Part shown: positions 18,746-28,705 of the stretch, piece by piece | Layout of the letters: every line of letters starts with the position of its first letter | Position numbering within the stretch: the stretch's first letter is position 1 | Source of the DNA: an uncultured Alphaproteobacteria bacterium | Lineage (GTDB): Bacteria; Pseudomonadota; Alphaproteobacteria; Rhodobacterales; Rhodobacteraceae | Direction: 5' to 3' | Assembly: GCA_902570265.1 (NCBI GenBank) | Contig: CACFXF010000011.1 | Coordinates: 1-51,167 of the forward strand | DNA: 51,167 bases | Notes under the pieces: generated by a model | What the model was told of the DNA's origin: nothing | Databases searched by the model: none | What the model saw: the letters and a program-made list of their open reading frames with translations, nothing else | Program-made: the position numbers and the translations under genes

Positions 18746-20596
18746 TTACTCTCTAAATTTATTAACTGGTTTAAAATTTGTGGTTTCTGGTATTCTTTCT
18801 TCATAAACCCAAACCGATTGATTGGGATGCATTCCTGCACCAAAGATAGCAGGTACAGCTGAACACCTCATTTTATTTAAAAGCCTTGTATTGGCAATTC
18901 CAACTGCAGGATGTATCCCTTTATTTTTATTACATTCATTGTCCCATTCATCTTTGCGTTGATTAACTGTTTCAATATTAGTTAATTCATTACAAACTAA
19001 GGTATTTTCATTTAGATCTACAGTTATAGTATCACCGTCTTTTATTAAGGCAATTGGACCTCCTATTGCAGCCTCTGGTCCTACGTGTCCAATAACCAAA
19101 CCTACTGATCCGCCTGAAAATCTACCATCTGTCATTAAACCTATCACTATATTCTTTTCACGACATAGGGCTGTAATCCTTGAAGTTGAGTCTAACATCT
19201 CGGGCATACCGGGCCCTCCCACTGGTCCTTCATATCTCACTACTACCATATCAAAATTTGAAAAGCTCTCAGGCTGGTTATCTAGTGTATTTAAAAGACT
19301 TTGCTCTCCATCAAAAACTTTTGCTTTTCCTTTAAATATCCCATTTTCTAGACCTCCTTCAACACCGGCTAGTTTTAATATTGCGCTAAACTCAGGGGAT
19401 AAATTACCACCTAATAATCTTAATCCACCGGTTTTTTTAAAAGGTTTTTTTACACTGTAAATTACATTCCCATCAGGATTACTTGGAGATAGCCTATCTA
19501 CCTGTTGAGATAATGTTTCACCTGTACAAGTTAGTGTGTCTCCATTAAGTAATCCAGCATCCAGAAGGTTTTTTACGATGACTTGGATTCCACCCATTTT
19601 ATCTATATCCACCATGGAGTACTTACCAAATGGCCGAGCATTTACTACAACTGGGACAACTGACTCAGATAAATAATTAAATTCGCTAGCACTCATAATG
19701 TCTCTATTAAAATTCGAATATCCAGCAGCTCTTGATAATTCGGGTGCATGAAGCATCACATTTGTAGATCCCCCAACACTCATTGCTACTATAATTGCAT
19801 TTCTTAATGATTCTCTTGTTACAATATCTCTTGGAGTGATTTCTTTTTTTATTAGATTACTCAAATAATTTACTAATTCATTGGGGAAATCATCTAATCT
19901 ACGAGAGTCTTCTGAAGCAGGAGATACCATATGAAGGGGCTGCATACCTATAACCCCAATAAAAGTTTGCATTGTATTGTAAGTAAACATCCCACCACAA
20001 CTTCCAATTCCTGGACAAGATTCTAGTGCAATTCTTTTTTTTAGATCCTCATCTTTACTACCTGCAATTTGATAGCTACTTATAATATCTAAGGGTTCTC
20101 CAGTTACACTATCTTTTCCTGGTCTTATTGATCCGTCTGACATTATAATAGCAGGTCGATTATGCTCTAAAATTGCTGCTAAAGTCCCAACCGGTGGTTT
20201 ATCACAAGCAACTACTGCAACTATTCCTTCTACTCCAGTAGCACTTAAATGTTCACATACACTATCATTAGTGACTTCTCTACCAATTAGAGAGTATCGC
20301 ATTTCTTTTGTACCATTTCTTATGCCATCAGAAGTAGCAAGGCTGAATTCAGGTTGAATTAGTCTCATTGCTAACTGATTGGGCTCTTTGCCTATTCTTT
20401 TTTTTAACACTTCGTGAATAACATTTACTTTTTTGCTGACACCAAGATAACACTGAGAATCTCCTTTATTACCTATTACACCAATTGAAGGTTCATGGAT
20501 TAAATCAAGGTCCGTTCCTAATTCACGAGCAATTCCAAAAGTTTGAGAGTTTCTACCTGGATTTTTATCAATTAAAACTGTCTTGGTATTTTTCAT
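18746..20596 (-). CDS. ilvD: IlvD/Edd-family dehydratase (dihydroxy-acid dehydratase-like)
   Basis: This 616 aa Fe-S dehydratase resembles dihydroxy-acid dehydratase of branched-chain amino acid synthesis. The three cluster cysteines are plausible at C49 (SQCYLG), in VACDKPPVG and in GSCGGMFTYNTM. Other landmarks are SVGGSTNVMLH, RYEGPVGGPGMPEM and LMTDGRFSGGSVGLVIGHVGPEA. Length is within the family range, but several motifs are not the textbook IlvD forms (for example ACDKPPVG in place of CDKxxPG). A sugar-acid dehydratase is therefore the main alternative. It follows kdsA after a 25 bp gap and may be cotranscribed with it. Confidence 0.78.
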   Translation of the reverse strand: MKNTKTVLIDKNPGRNSQTFGIARELGTDLDLIHEPSIGVIGNKGDSQCYLGVSKKVNVIHEVLKKRIGKEPNQLAMRLIQPEFSLATSDGIRNGTKEMRYSLIGREVTNDSVCEHLSATGVEGIVAVVACDKPPVGTLAAILEHNRPAIIMSDGSIRPGKDSVTGEPLDIISSYQIAGSKDEDLKKRIALESCPGIGSCGGMFTYNTMQTFIGVIGMQPLHMVSPASEDSRRLDDFPNELVNYLSNLIKKEITPRDIVTRESLRNAIIVAMSVGGSTNVMLHAPELSRAAGYSNFNRDIMSASEFNYLSESVVPVVVNARPFGKYSMVDIDKMGGIQVIVKNLLDAGLLNGDTLTCTGETLSQQVDRLSPSNPDGNVIYSVKKPFKKTGGLRLLGGNLSPEFSAILKLAGVEGGLENGIFKGKAKVFDGEQSLLNTLDNQPESFSNFDMVVVRYEGPVGGPGMPEMLDSTSRITALCREKNIVIGLMTDGRFSGGSVGLVIGHVGPEAAIGGPIALIKDGDTITVDLNENTLVCNELTNIETVNQRKDEWDNECNKNKGIHPAVGIANTRLLNKMRCSAVPAIFGAGMHPNQSVWVYEERIPETTNFKPVNKFRE

Positions 20597-20621
20597 CGAT
20601 ACTCCTAAAAATATTTAAATT

Positions 20622-21455
20622 CTACTTATTATTTTTAACCATATTATCAAAGGATAATAAAGTTGGAATTAATCTAGGTAAATCATTAATATCTAGCATA
20701 TTTGCACCGTCACTTGGTGCTTCATCAGGGTTTTCATGAGTTTCAATAAATAAACCGCTCACCCCAATTGCACATGCAGCCCTAGATAAAGTTGGGACAA
20801 ACTTTCTTTCACCTCCAGATTTATCCCCTAATAAGCTAGGTTGTTGTACTGAATGCGTAGCATCAAAAATAACTGGATAACCTGTTTCTGTCATTATATC
20901 CAAGCCTCTGAAATCATTGACTAGTGTGTTATAGCCAAATGTTGTACCTCTTTCACAAAGCATAATTTTATCATTTCCAGTGCTGGATATTTTTTCGGCT
21001 ACTTTAGCCATATCTTTAGGAGATAAAAACTGGCCTTTTTTAACATTAATGGGCTTATTAGTCTCCCCAGCTGCTAGTAGTAGATCTGTTTGTCTGCACA
21101 AATATGCAGGAATTTGAAGAACATCCACTACTTCTGCTACAATTTTACATTGATAAGGTTCATGAACATCAGTTATGGTTGGACAACCAAAATTTTCAGA
21201 GATTTCTTGTAAGATTTTTAAGCCTTCTTCCAAGCCTATTCCTCTTGTTGAGTTGATTGATGATCTATTAGCTTTGTCATAACTTGATTTAAATATAAAT
21301 TTAGCACTGAATTTTTGACAAATATTCGATATTTTTTCAGCAACCATTAGAGAATGGTCTCTATTTTCTATTTGGCATGGACCCAATATAAAAACTATAG
21401 GATTTGGACCTCCAATTTTTATATTTTTTAAATTTATTATTTTTTGCTTAACCAT
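20622..21455 (-). CDS. kdsA: 3-deoxy-D-manno-octulosonate 8-phosphate synthase
   Basis: This 277 aa enzyme condenses phosphoenolpyruvate and arabinose 5-phosphate to give KDO-8-phosphate for lipopolysaccharide. Landmarks are FILGPCQIENRDHSL, FIFKSSYDKANRSS, TDVHEPYQ, LQIPAYLCRQTDLLLAAG, NVKKGQFLSP, FDATHSVQQPS and the C-terminal ETHENPDEAPSDG. The usual length is 270-285 residues. Its presence shows the organism is Gram-negative with a KDO-containing outer membrane. It is divergent from the MsbA-like exporter gene across about 190 bp, which may export the finished lipid. Confidence 0.94.
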   Translation of the reverse strand: MVKQKIINLKNIKIGGPNPIVFILGPCQIENRDHSLMVAEKISNICQKFSAKFIFKSSYDKANRSSINSTRGIGLEEGLKILQEISENFGCPTITDVHEPYQCKIVAEVVDVLQIPAYLCRQTDLLLAAGETNKPINVKKGQFLSPKDMAKVAEKISSTGNDKIMLCERGTTFGYNTLVNDFRGLDIMTETGYPVIFDATHSVQQPSLLGDKSGGERKFVPTLSRAACAIGVSGLFIETHENPDEAPSDGANMLDINDLPRLIPTLLSFDNMVKNNK

Positions 21456-21647
21456 TTTGAATTAAATTTATTTCAAGTTTTTCTAGTTGATCTCAAGTTT
21501 TTTTTTATTTATATCCATACTTTCTTTACGAATAAATAAAATCAAGAAATTTTGACTTTAAATTAAATTTTTTTTTAATTCATAAATTAAAATAAAATTT
21601 TTTATTTCTAATCATAATTTTTCTAAAACATATATTGATAATTATAA

Positions 21648-23501
21648 ATGATAAACAGATCAAAGCATAAATTAAATTTTTTTGAACGATTAACTGATCC
21701 TATGAAATTTGGATTTAAAACAAATCCACCAAAAAAAATAGCACAGTTTATTTGGTTTTATTGTTCACAAATCAAACTTACCTTATTTTCAGTATTTTTA
21801 CTAAAATTTCTGGAAGTTATTATGGATTTAGCCGTTCCGGTAATTTTTGGTTATATTATTAGCAGAATAATTGAAGTGGGGGATGTTCAATTAATAATTA
21901 AAGAGGAATTTAAATTTTTAATAGTTTTTGGTTTGTTTTTTTTAGTTATACGACCTTCGTTACAATCTTTAAGTCAAGCGCTAATGGATATGGCTATAAT
22001 GACAGGATTTGCAAATATCGTAAGATGGCAAAGTCATTTGAATGTGTTGGGTTTAGATGTTGGTTATTTTTCAAATGAATTATCAGGAAGATTAGCAAAT
22101 AGAGTTATTGAAACTGGTCAAGCTGTTCGTGGTGTAGCTATGAAATTTCTAGAAGCTATTTTATATATAACACTTTACTTTGGCGGTACTATAACTGTGT
22201 TAGGTTATTCTAGTTTTATGATGACTTTACCAAGTTTATTATGGTTAACAATATTCCTTGTAATTTTATTTTTTCTTATGCCAAAGGTTCGTGAATTAAG
22301 TCATCAACATTCTTTGCTTAGGAGTAAAATGACAGGTCGAATTGTAGATTCCTATGCTAATATTAATCTTATAAAATTATTTGCAAGAAAAAATTATGAG
22401 CAATTAGGAGCAGCTGACTCCATTGATGATTTTAATTTTGGTTGGGCAAAAGTTATGAGAATTTCTTTTATTATGAATGTTCTTATGTCTTTTGCTAATG
22501 CATTACTAATCATAGGAACTTTAGGATTGGGTTTGTATTTATTAGGAAATGGTAACATTGGAGCAGGGATAGTAGCCGCTTCATTACCTTTAACATTGAG
22601 AATTTCTGAAATGTCTTGGTGGATTATGTGGGAAGTAAGCTATTTATTTGAAAATATCGGCACCATAGATGAAGGTAGGCTTACAATATCGCAAAAACCA
22701 AAGGTTATTGATGCCAATAATGCCAAAGAATTGTCTATAAATGGTGGTGAAATAAATTTTGATAAAGTTAAATTTAACTATGGTAAACCTGGTGGCTTAT
22801 TTGAGGAATTGTCACTTAAAATTAGTGATGGAGAAAAAGTTGGTTTAGTTGGAAAATCGGGAGCAGGAAAAAGTTCCATTTTAAATTTATTGTTAAGGTT
22901 TTATGATGTAGATTCAGGAAAAATTCTAATTGATAGTCAGGATATCTCTCAAGTAACACAAGAATCTCTACGATCACAAATTGGAGTTGTAACTCAAGAG
23001 ACTGCTCTTCTTAATCGCTCAATTTATGAAAATATTGCTTATGGAAACCCTTCTGCCTCAAGGAATGAAATATACGAAGCAGCAAAAAAAGCAGAGGCTT
23101 ATGAATTTATCTGTGATTTAGAAGATAAAGATGGAAGAAAAGGGTTTTCTGCATTCGTTGGAGAGAGAGGTGTGCGGCTATCAGGTGGGCAAAGGCAAAG
23201 AGTAGCAATAGCTAGAGTTTTATTAAAAAATGCACCAATTCTTATTCTAGATGAAGCAACAAGCGCATTAGATAGTGAAATAGAAGCTGCAATCCAAAAC
23301 CAGTTAAATAATATATTACGTGATAAAACAGCTCTAGTCATTGCTCATAGATTATCTACTATCAATAAGCTTGATAGGTTGATAGTTATGGAGCATGGTA
23401 AAGTAGTTGAAATGGGAACTCATAAAAGTCTGATTAAGAAGGGAGGTCATTATTCAAAACTTTGGTCTCTACAATCAGGTGGATTTTTGCCCACTTTATA
23501 G
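21648..23501 (+). CDS. ABC exporter with fused membrane and ATPase domains (MsbA-like)
   Basis: This 617 aa half-transporter has an N-terminal six-span membrane domain (residues about 40-330) and a C-terminal ATPase. Walker A is GKSGAGKSSILNLLLRFYD. The Q-loop region is IGVVTQETALLNRSIYENIAYG, the signature is LSGGQRQRVAIARVL, Walker B is ILILDEATSALDSE, and the H-loop is IAHRLSTI. The family exports lipids, lipopolysaccharide precursors, peptides or drugs. Neighbouring kdsA makes lipid export attractive, but that is only context. The domain is normal length with no truncation. Confidence 0.88.
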   Translation: MINRSKHKLNFFERLTDPMKFGFKTNPPKKIAQFIWFYCSQIKLTLFSVFLLKFLEVIMDLAVPVIFGYIISRIIEVGDVQLIIKEEFKFLIVFGLFFLVIRPSLQSLSQALMDMAIMTGFANIVRWQSHLNVLGLDVGYFSNELSGRLANRVIETGQAVRGVAMKFLEAILYITLYFGGTITVLGYSSFMMTLPSLLWLTIFLVILFFLMPKVRELSHQHSLLRSKMTGRIVDSYANINLIKLFARKNYEQLGAADSIDDFNFGWAKVMRISFIMNVLMSFANALLIIGTLGLGLYLLGNGNIGAGIVAASLPLTLRISEMSWWIMWEVSYLFENIGTIDEGRLTISQKPKVIDANNAKELSINGGEINFDKVKFNYGKPGGLFEELSLKISDGEKVGLVGKSGAGKSSILNLLLRFYDVDSGKILIDSQDISQVTQESLRSQIGVVTQETALLNRSIYENIAYGNPSASRNEIYEAAKKAEAYEFICDLEDKDGRKGFSAFVGERGVRLSGGQRQRVAIARVLLKNAPILILDEATSALDSEIEAAIQNQLNNILRDKTALVIAHRLSTINKLDRLIVMEHGKVVEMGTHKSLIKKGGHYSKLWSLQSGGFLPTL

Positions 23502-23547
23502 AAAATTTAGCATTAAACAGTTACACAATAATTTTATTTTTGTGAAT

Positions 23548-24420
23548 TTAAGTAAATTTTTTGGTTGTTTTCAAATTTATATTTTCTCTATGCCATGTGT
23601 ATATGCCAGCCGACACAATTATTATTGCACCAAATATTACATAAACATCTGGGAATTCTGAAAAAAATAATATCCCCAAAATTGTGGCAAATATTAAATC
23701 AACATATGTAAAAGGCGCAAGAAAAGAGGCTTCAGATTTTCTTAATGCAAGAATAAAACAAAAATGTCCTAATCCTCCAAAAACTCCCAAGATTGAAAAC
23801 AAAAATAAATCCTTTATGGCAATTGGTTCAAAAAATGGAATAAGAATAATTGTTGAGATTAATGTTCCAACTAGTGAAGTATAAAAAAAGTTAGTTTGGG
23901 GATCTTCTTCAGTACCTAATCTCCTAGTAGAAACTGCATATCCAGCATAAAAAATTGCTGCTAAAATTGGAAAAAAACCAAATACAGAAAACATATCAGT
24001 TCCAGGTTTTAGAATTAATAAAGCACCACTAAATCCAACAATAACACTTATCCATCTGCGATAACCTACTGTTTCTTTCAGAAAAATTACTGAAAAAACA
24101 ACAATTACTAATGGACCGATTTGAAAAATGGTAATTGTTGAAACCAAAGTTAAATACTTAAATCCAGAAAACATTGATATTGTTGCGCAAAATAAAAGTA
24201 ATGATCTAAAAAGATGAAGCTTTATTTTTCTAGTTTTTACAATCTTGTTTAAATTCGGTAAGAAAATTAAGGTAGTAAAAATTGTTTGGCTTAGATATCT
24301 CACCCACACAATCTCTATTATTGGATAGTAAGTTGCAAAACCCTTAGCCGTAGCATTCATTATAGAAAAAAGGAATATGGTGAGAATCATAAAAACCACC
24401 CCTGTGGATGCATTTTTCAT
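23548..24420 (-). CDS. EamA/DMT-family transporter
   Basis: This 290 aa hydrophobic protein shows the two tandem EamA domains of the drug/metabolite transporter superfamily, about ten membrane spans. The first domain runs from residue 5 to about 140 (FLFSIMNATAKGFATYYPIIEIVWVRYLSQT) and the second from about 150 to 278, ending in VIFGAIIIVSAGIYTWHRE. The substrate cannot be predicted; members export amino acids, purines or small organics. It converges with the exporter gene with 46 bp between them. Confidence 0.86.
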   Translation of the reverse strand: MKNASTGVVFMILTIFLFSIMNATAKGFATYYPIIEIVWVRYLSQTIFTTLIFLPNLNKIVKTRKIKLHLFRSLLLFCATISMFSGFKYLTLVSTITIFQIGPLVIVVFSVIFLKETVGYRRWISVIVGFSGALLILKPGTDMFSVFGFFPILAAIFYAGYAVSTRRLGTEEDPQTNFFYTSLVGTLISTIILIPFFEPIAIKDLFLFSILGVFGGLGHFCFILALRKSEASFLAPFTYVDLIFATILGILFFSEFPDVYVIFGAIIIVSAGIYTWHRENINLKTTKKFT

Positions 24421-24482
24421 ATTTTTCCTTTTAATTCAAAACTATATAAAAGTTAGAAAATACCTATCACATTAAAAAAGAA

Positions 24483-24506
24483 GGGATCTAATAATTATTA
24501 GATCCC
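24483..24506 (-). terminator. Perfect inverted repeat, probable terminator of bioY
   Basis: The arms are GGGATCTAATAA and TTATTAGATCCC, a perfect 24 nt palindrome with no spacer; in RNA the innermost bases would form the loop. On the minus strand it lies 40 nt after the bioY stop and is followed directly by TTCTTTTTTAAT. This is the layout of a Rho-independent terminator. On the plus strand no T-run follows. Confidence 0.75.
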
Positions 24507-24545
24507 AAATTATAAAAATATTAAAATTAATAATTGGATAATTTT

Positions 24546-25127
24546 CTATTTAGCTAATCTCCATATGAAAGGTACCAAAATCCCTGCAACAAGAAGTTTA
24601 TACAAATCACCCACTAAAAATGGATAAAAACCTTTAATTATGGCAAATGCAAAACCTTTGATTGCTGACAACTGCAAAATTCCAAAGAAATAAATTATGA
24701 ACATTCCCAACATCATACAAAATATTGAAGACAAGATATTTCTACCCCAACCTCGATCGGCTAACTCACCTAAAACTAAACCTGCAATAAAAAATCCGAC
24801 TATAAATCCTCCTGTTGGGCCAAAGAGATATAATAAGCCACCTCCGTAAGCAAATACAGGAAAGCCAGCAATTCCTTCTAAAATATATAAACCAATTGTT
24901 GCTGTGGCTAAATTTCTACCAAAAAGCATACCAATCATTAAAACTGCTAATGGTTGTAAAGTCATAGGAACTGGATATAAATCAACCTTAATTTTAGCTG
25001 AAATAATTAATATGATGCTTCCGAATAAAACTGTGCTTATATTAATTAAATTAAAAATTTTGTTTTTATTTAATTTATTAGTTACTAGCTCAATCCAACT
25101 AAGAGAATTTGATTTGAAACTTAACAT
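24546..25127 (-). CDS. bioY: BioY biotin transporter substrate-binding component
   Basis: This 193 aa integral membrane protein is the S component of the biotin ECF-type importer. Landmarks are LYPVPMTLQPLAVLMIGMLFGRNLA, IAGFPVFAYGGG, LFGPTGGFIVGFFIAGLVLGELADRGWGR and the C-terminal GDLYKLLVAGILVPFIWRL, with about six membrane spans. No bioM or bioN ATPase/T components are adjacent, so it may act alone or with shared energising components. The implied dependence on external biotin fits an oligotroph with a reduced genome. A terminator-like palindrome follows it. Confidence 0.93.
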   Translation of the reverse strand: MLSFKSNSLSWIELVTNKLNKNKIFNLINISTVLFGSIILIISAKIKVDLYPVPMTLQPLAVLMIGMLFGRNLATATIGLYILEGIAGFPVFAYGGGLLYLFGPTGGFIVGFFIAGLVLGELADRGWGRNILSSIFCMMLGMFIIYFFGILQLSAIKGFAFAIIKGFYPFLVGDLYKLLVAGILVPFIWRLAK

Positions 25128-25334
25128 TTTTTATCTCCTATCCTGTATTTAAAGTAAAAAAGAAAATTTCGTATTTTATATAGCATTACTGACAACTATT
25201 AAAGTAATTTAATAAATAAAAATATAAAGTTTACGTTTTTATTAGTATTATTTATTTCATTTGTAATATTATTTTAAATAATTAAATTGCATTTCTAATA
25301 TATTTCAACTTGGAAAATTGTGAGGAGAAAAGAT

Positions 25335-25622
25335 ATGTTTTATGTTAGTACAACTTGGAAGCACGAAAATGAAATTAACAATGAAAAGATGCAAAATTTG
25401 TTAGCAAGCTTTAAAGGAACAAACCCGAATGTGAAAGAAGTTCACTGGTGGAAGATCGATAATTTCACCCATGGTGCATTAGTAATTTATAAATCAGAAA
25501 AAGGTTACGTAGAATCCAAAGAAATTCATAGAAAGGCTAGAGAAGAGTCTAGTAAAGAAGCATCAACAACTATGATAAGAGAAGAAGTCGGAAATCAATT
25601 AGTTTTCTTGGAAAATGATTAG
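25335..25622 (+). CDS. Small conserved-looking protein of unknown function (95 aa)
   Basis: I do not recognise this family. The ATG at 25335 is chosen because GAGGAGA lies 9 nt upstream; a GTG 15 nt earlier would put that site inside the gene. The 95 aa product begins MFYVSTTWKHENEINNEKMQ, has a beta-strand-like FTHGALVIYKSEKGYVESKEI in the middle and a charged helical C-terminus. The alternation could fit a small alpha/beta ferredoxin-like fold, but that is a guess. It has its own 190 bp upstream region and faces a convergent cytochrome b561 gene. Confidence 0.7.
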   Translation: MFYVSTTWKHENEINNEKMQNLLASFKGTNPNVKEVHWWKIDNFTHGALVIYKSEKGYVESKEIHRKAREESSKEASTTMIREEVGNQLVFLEND

Positions 25623-25636
25623 TATTTCAGATTAGA

Positions 25637-26149
25637 TTATTTTTTTTCTTTCCATATAGGTACCATTGAATTCCATACCCCGTCGTTTCTAACTCTATGG
25701 TATAATGCTGCAAAAATATGAATTGCAATCAACCAGTAAATTATTGAAATTGAATTTTCATGCAACGAAATTATAAACTCAATTAATATTCCACTTTTTA
25801 ATCCTAACCAAAAGAAAAGTCCTATCATTAATCCTGAGATGCATATAGAAGCTAGGCATATATACATAGAGTAGTGAACTATTTTTGCGGCAAACTTTTG
25901 TGGTTTTGGAGTTTTTGCTGGCAAAGAAGTTTTTTGTGTTTTTTTCATATAAAAAAAGCGTAAAATTAAAAAAAACAAAAAAATTGAAGCAAATAATATC
26001 TCAAATTTGAGAAGAGAAATATCTTCTAATTGTTCAATATCATCCACTTGTTTAAATATTCCATACCCAAACAAACAGACAAAACCCCAATGAAAGAATT
26101 TTGCTAAAAAACTGTATTTTTGGTTTTGAATCCCTTCTGTTTTCTGCAT
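25637..26149 (-). CDS. Cytochrome b561-family membrane protein
   Basis: This 170 aa protein has four hydrophobic segments and a histidine pattern that suits a bacterial di-heme cytochrome b561. The likely heme ligands are in FFHWGFV near the N-terminus, KIVHYSMYICLASICISGLM, LHENSISIIYWLIAIHIFAALYHRV and the following region. It should carry electrons from quinol across the inner membrane; the acceptor is unknown. Its length is typical of the family (160-190 aa). It is monocistronic, converging on the small unknown gene with 14 bp between the stops. Confidence 0.8.
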   Translation of the reverse strand: MQKTEGIQNQKYSFLAKFFHWGFVCLFGYGIFKQVDDIEQLEDISLLKFEILFASIFLFFLILRFFYMKKTQKTSLPAKTPKPQKFAAKIVHYSMYICLASICISGLMIGLFFWLGLKSGILIEFIISLHENSISIIYWLIAIHIFAALYHRVRNDGVWNSMVPIWKEKK

Positions 26150-26252
26150 TTTTATGATTAAGTATTATTTTGGCAATTTGGTATCATTTAAGGTTTAAAA
26201 ATTAAAAAAACAATAATTTATTTAAAACTAAGATTACGAATTAACAATTTTT

Positions 26253-27227
26253 TTAATTAAAATAATTAGCCCTAACCATTGCTCCGATTAAATTACAAAT
26301 AAGTCTTTCAGCATGAATAATTGTTGTATTTCCTTTTTCAAAAGAAGGAGAGATTTCAACTAGGTCAAAACCAATTACCCTTCCCTTATTAACAATACCA
26401 TGAATTAATTCTCTGACTTGTAGCCAGTTTAGCCCACCCGGAGTAGGAGCATTAACCGCTGGCATTATTGTAGGATCCATACCATCGGCATCAAATGTAA
26501 TATAGTAATTTGCTCCGTCGGGAATTTTTTTAAGAACTTCTTTAACACCTATGTCATGAACTTCGTATGCACTTATCAAATTTGATCCATATGCTTTAGC
26601 CTCATCAAATTCTTGCTGTCTTCCGCTACCAACCCCACGTAAGCCAATTTGGTATATAGAATTAATAGATTTTAATTCAGAAGCTCTTTTTATAGGACTA
26701 GAATAACCTTCTTTTTCACCATTGACCTCGTCCCTCCAATCCATGTGTGCATCAACTTGAATTAAAATAATTGACTTATTTTTAGGTAAAGCTCTCATAA
26801 TTGGAATGGGGATGCCATGATCACCACCTATAGATATAAGTGTAGCATTTGTAGAAAATACCTTTCTTGCTACTTCTTCAGCTCTTCTATAATGTTCACG
26901 CGGATCTCTAAAATCTGCAGTTACATTTCCACAATCAATGATTTTTATATCTCTATTATCTAAAAGCGAACCACCAAGATCCCAGTCAAAATGGTTTAAA
27001 GTTCTTGGTTCATCCCATGCTGCGTCTTGGGCACTAGATCTTAAAATGTCAGGAGCAGTACTTTGATCATTTGATAATTCATTAGGATAGTATGGTAATC
27101 CATATGGAACCCCAAGAATTGCAATGTGAGCGTCTAAATTGTCTAAGTCTAGATTTAGTGGAAAACCAAGAAAACCATTTGCATTTCCTTTTGGTAGTTC
27201 AGTTAAAATTTTCTTTTTTTTTCCCAT
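26253..27227 (-). CDS. Ureohydrolase (agmatinase/guanidino-acid hydrolase family), paralog 1
   Basis: This roughly 324 aa enzyme hydrolyses a guanidino compound to urea and an amine, using two manganese ions. Metal motifs are intact: GGDHGIP, DAHMDWRD and FDADGMDPTIMP. The stretch EGYSSPIKRASEL is the segment before the GLRG motif seen in agmatinase-like members. ATG 27227 is used; a GTG at 27242 is possible but has its purine-rich motif too close. It shares the DAHxDWRD and DPTIMPAV motifs with the second ureohydrolase at 34662. Agmatine, guanidinobutyrate or another guanidino acid are all possible substrates. Confidence 0.88.
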   Translation of the reverse strand: MGKKKKILTELPKGNANGFLGFPLNLDLDNLDAHIAILGVPYGLPYYPNELSNDQSTAPDILRSSAQDAAWDEPRTLNHFDWDLGGSLLDNRDIKIIDCGNVTADFRDPREHYRRAEEVARKVFSTNATLISIGGDHGIPIPIMRALPKNKSIILIQVDAHMDWRDEVNGEKEGYSSPIKRASELKSINSIYQIGLRGVGSGRQQEFDEAKAYGSNLISAYEVHDIGVKEVLKKIPDGANYYITFDADGMDPTIMPAVNAPTPGGLNWLQVRELIHGIVNKGRVIGFDLVEISPSFEKGNTTIIHAERLICNLIGAMVRANYFN

Positions 27228-27310
27228 GTTTATTAGATTCACTCCTGCATCATATAATTTTATTTAAATTAATTAAATCAAAATTATTATTTGCTAAATT
27301 TAAAATAAAA

Positions 27311-28444
27311 CTACCAATCATTAAAACGATCCCAGATTTCATAATTTTTGTTTTCTTCGTTTATAACATGGTATCTGTTGTGCGCAGACGCTGTTGCACA
27401 TGCATGATTTGGTAGTATTCTTAACATATCTCCCTGCTTAATTTTGGGAAGTATAGCTTTGCTACCCTTTCTTATTTTTATAATCCCATGCTCTTGTTGT
27501 ACATTAACTACAATTAAATCTTCAATTATTTTTCCATTAATATCACACACCTGTCCATAGCCATAATCTACCTTGTGACATGAATTTCCAATATCTCTTG
27601 ATAATGCCATCCAGCCTGCATCAATAATAATTGCATCTATATCTTTATTAATACTGATTACAGAAGTTAAAACAGAAAGTGCTATATCTTCAGTTCTGCA
27701 AATACCAACACCAGATTGCACTAAATCAAAAAAAACAAACACCCCAGCTCTCAACTCATTAATTTTATCATTATGATAATCTGAAAATGTTGTTGGTGTT
27801 GATCCAATCGTAACAAGTTCACATTCAATAGAAAATTCTTTTAAAATTGAGACAGCTAATAAGGTTTGCTCAGCCTCATTCCTAGCGCATTCTCTTAAAT
27901 CTTTGCTATTTGATAGATTATAGCTTTCTCCCGCATGTGACATCACACCTCTAAATAAACCTTTACTATCTAAACACTTTCCAATCTGATATAGTTGTTC
28001 ACTTGAGTTAGATTTTACACCTGACCTATGTCCATCCAGATCTAATTCAATCAATGCTGTTATTTTTAGACCTGTTTGTTTGTAAAAATCTACTAATTCT
28101 CTTGCAATAGAAATATCATCAACTAAAACGGAAATCTTACAATCTTCTGCTAAACATCGAGCTATTCTGTCAAATTTATTTGGAACTATTGCTACAGAAT
28201 ATAAAAAATCATTAATTCCACAAATTTTTAATTTTTCGATTTCTTCAATTGTTGAAACCATTGCACGTTTACCAAATGCTTCAGAAAATCTTTTAGTTAT
28301 TTCAATACATTTAGCAGTTTTTAGGTGAGGGCGAAAATTTATATTTTTCTGATTGACTATTGATTTTAGTCGTTCAATATTTTTTGAAAACTTATTTTCG
28401 TCTAAAATAAGGCATGGTGTAAATAACTCGTTTAAATTATTCAA
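27311..28444 (-). CDS. D-threonine aldolase/D-serine dehydratase-like PLP enzyme (alanine racemase fold)
   Basis: This 377 aa protein has an N-terminal alanine-racemase-type barrel. The PLP lysine is K42 in RPHLKTAKC. The stretch SVLVDDISIARELVDF follows, then ELDLDGHRSGV, and TIGSTPTTF is the family phosphate-binding loop. The C-terminal metal-binding part has QEHGIIKI and LPNHACATASAHNRYHVI, with the His and Cys ligands of the DSD family. It should cleave or dehydrate D-hydroxy amino acids. It lies 83 bp upstream of the ureohydrolase and runs in the same direction, so both probably serve nitrogen scavenging. Confidence 0.86.
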   Translation of the reverse strand: MNNLNELFTPCLILDENKFSKNIERLKSIVNQKNINFRPHLKTAKCIEITKRFSEAFGKRAMVSTIEEIEKLKICGINDFLYSVAIVPNKFDRIARCLAEDCKISVLVDDISIARELVDFYKQTGLKITALIELDLDGHRSGVKSNSSEQLYQIGKCLDSKGLFRGVMSHAGESYNLSNSKDLRECARNEAEQTLLAVSILKEFSIECELVTIGSTPTTFSDYHNDKINELRAGVFVFFDLVQSGVGICRTEDIALSVLTSVISINKDIDAIIIDAGWMALSRDIGNSCHKVDYGYGQVCDINGKIIEDLIVVNVQQEHGIIKIRKGSKAILPKIKQGDMLRILPNHACATASAHNRYHVINEENKNYEIWDRFNDW

Positions 28445-28705
28445 TTTTATTAACCTTTTCGTATTTTTATATAATTATGATAAAATGAATTATAATATTT
28501 GAGCAACTTATTTCATTTATAATTTATTTTAATTCAAATTACTTGACTTAAAATACAAAATATTAGCTAATTTTAGTGTCTATAATTTCATTAATAGTTG
28601 CTTTTCAAAATTTATGTAAATCATTTTTTAAATAATGTTTAAAGATAATTAAATGCATTATAAATTCTATCATTAAATAAATCTTTCATTAGAAAGAGGA
28701 TACAA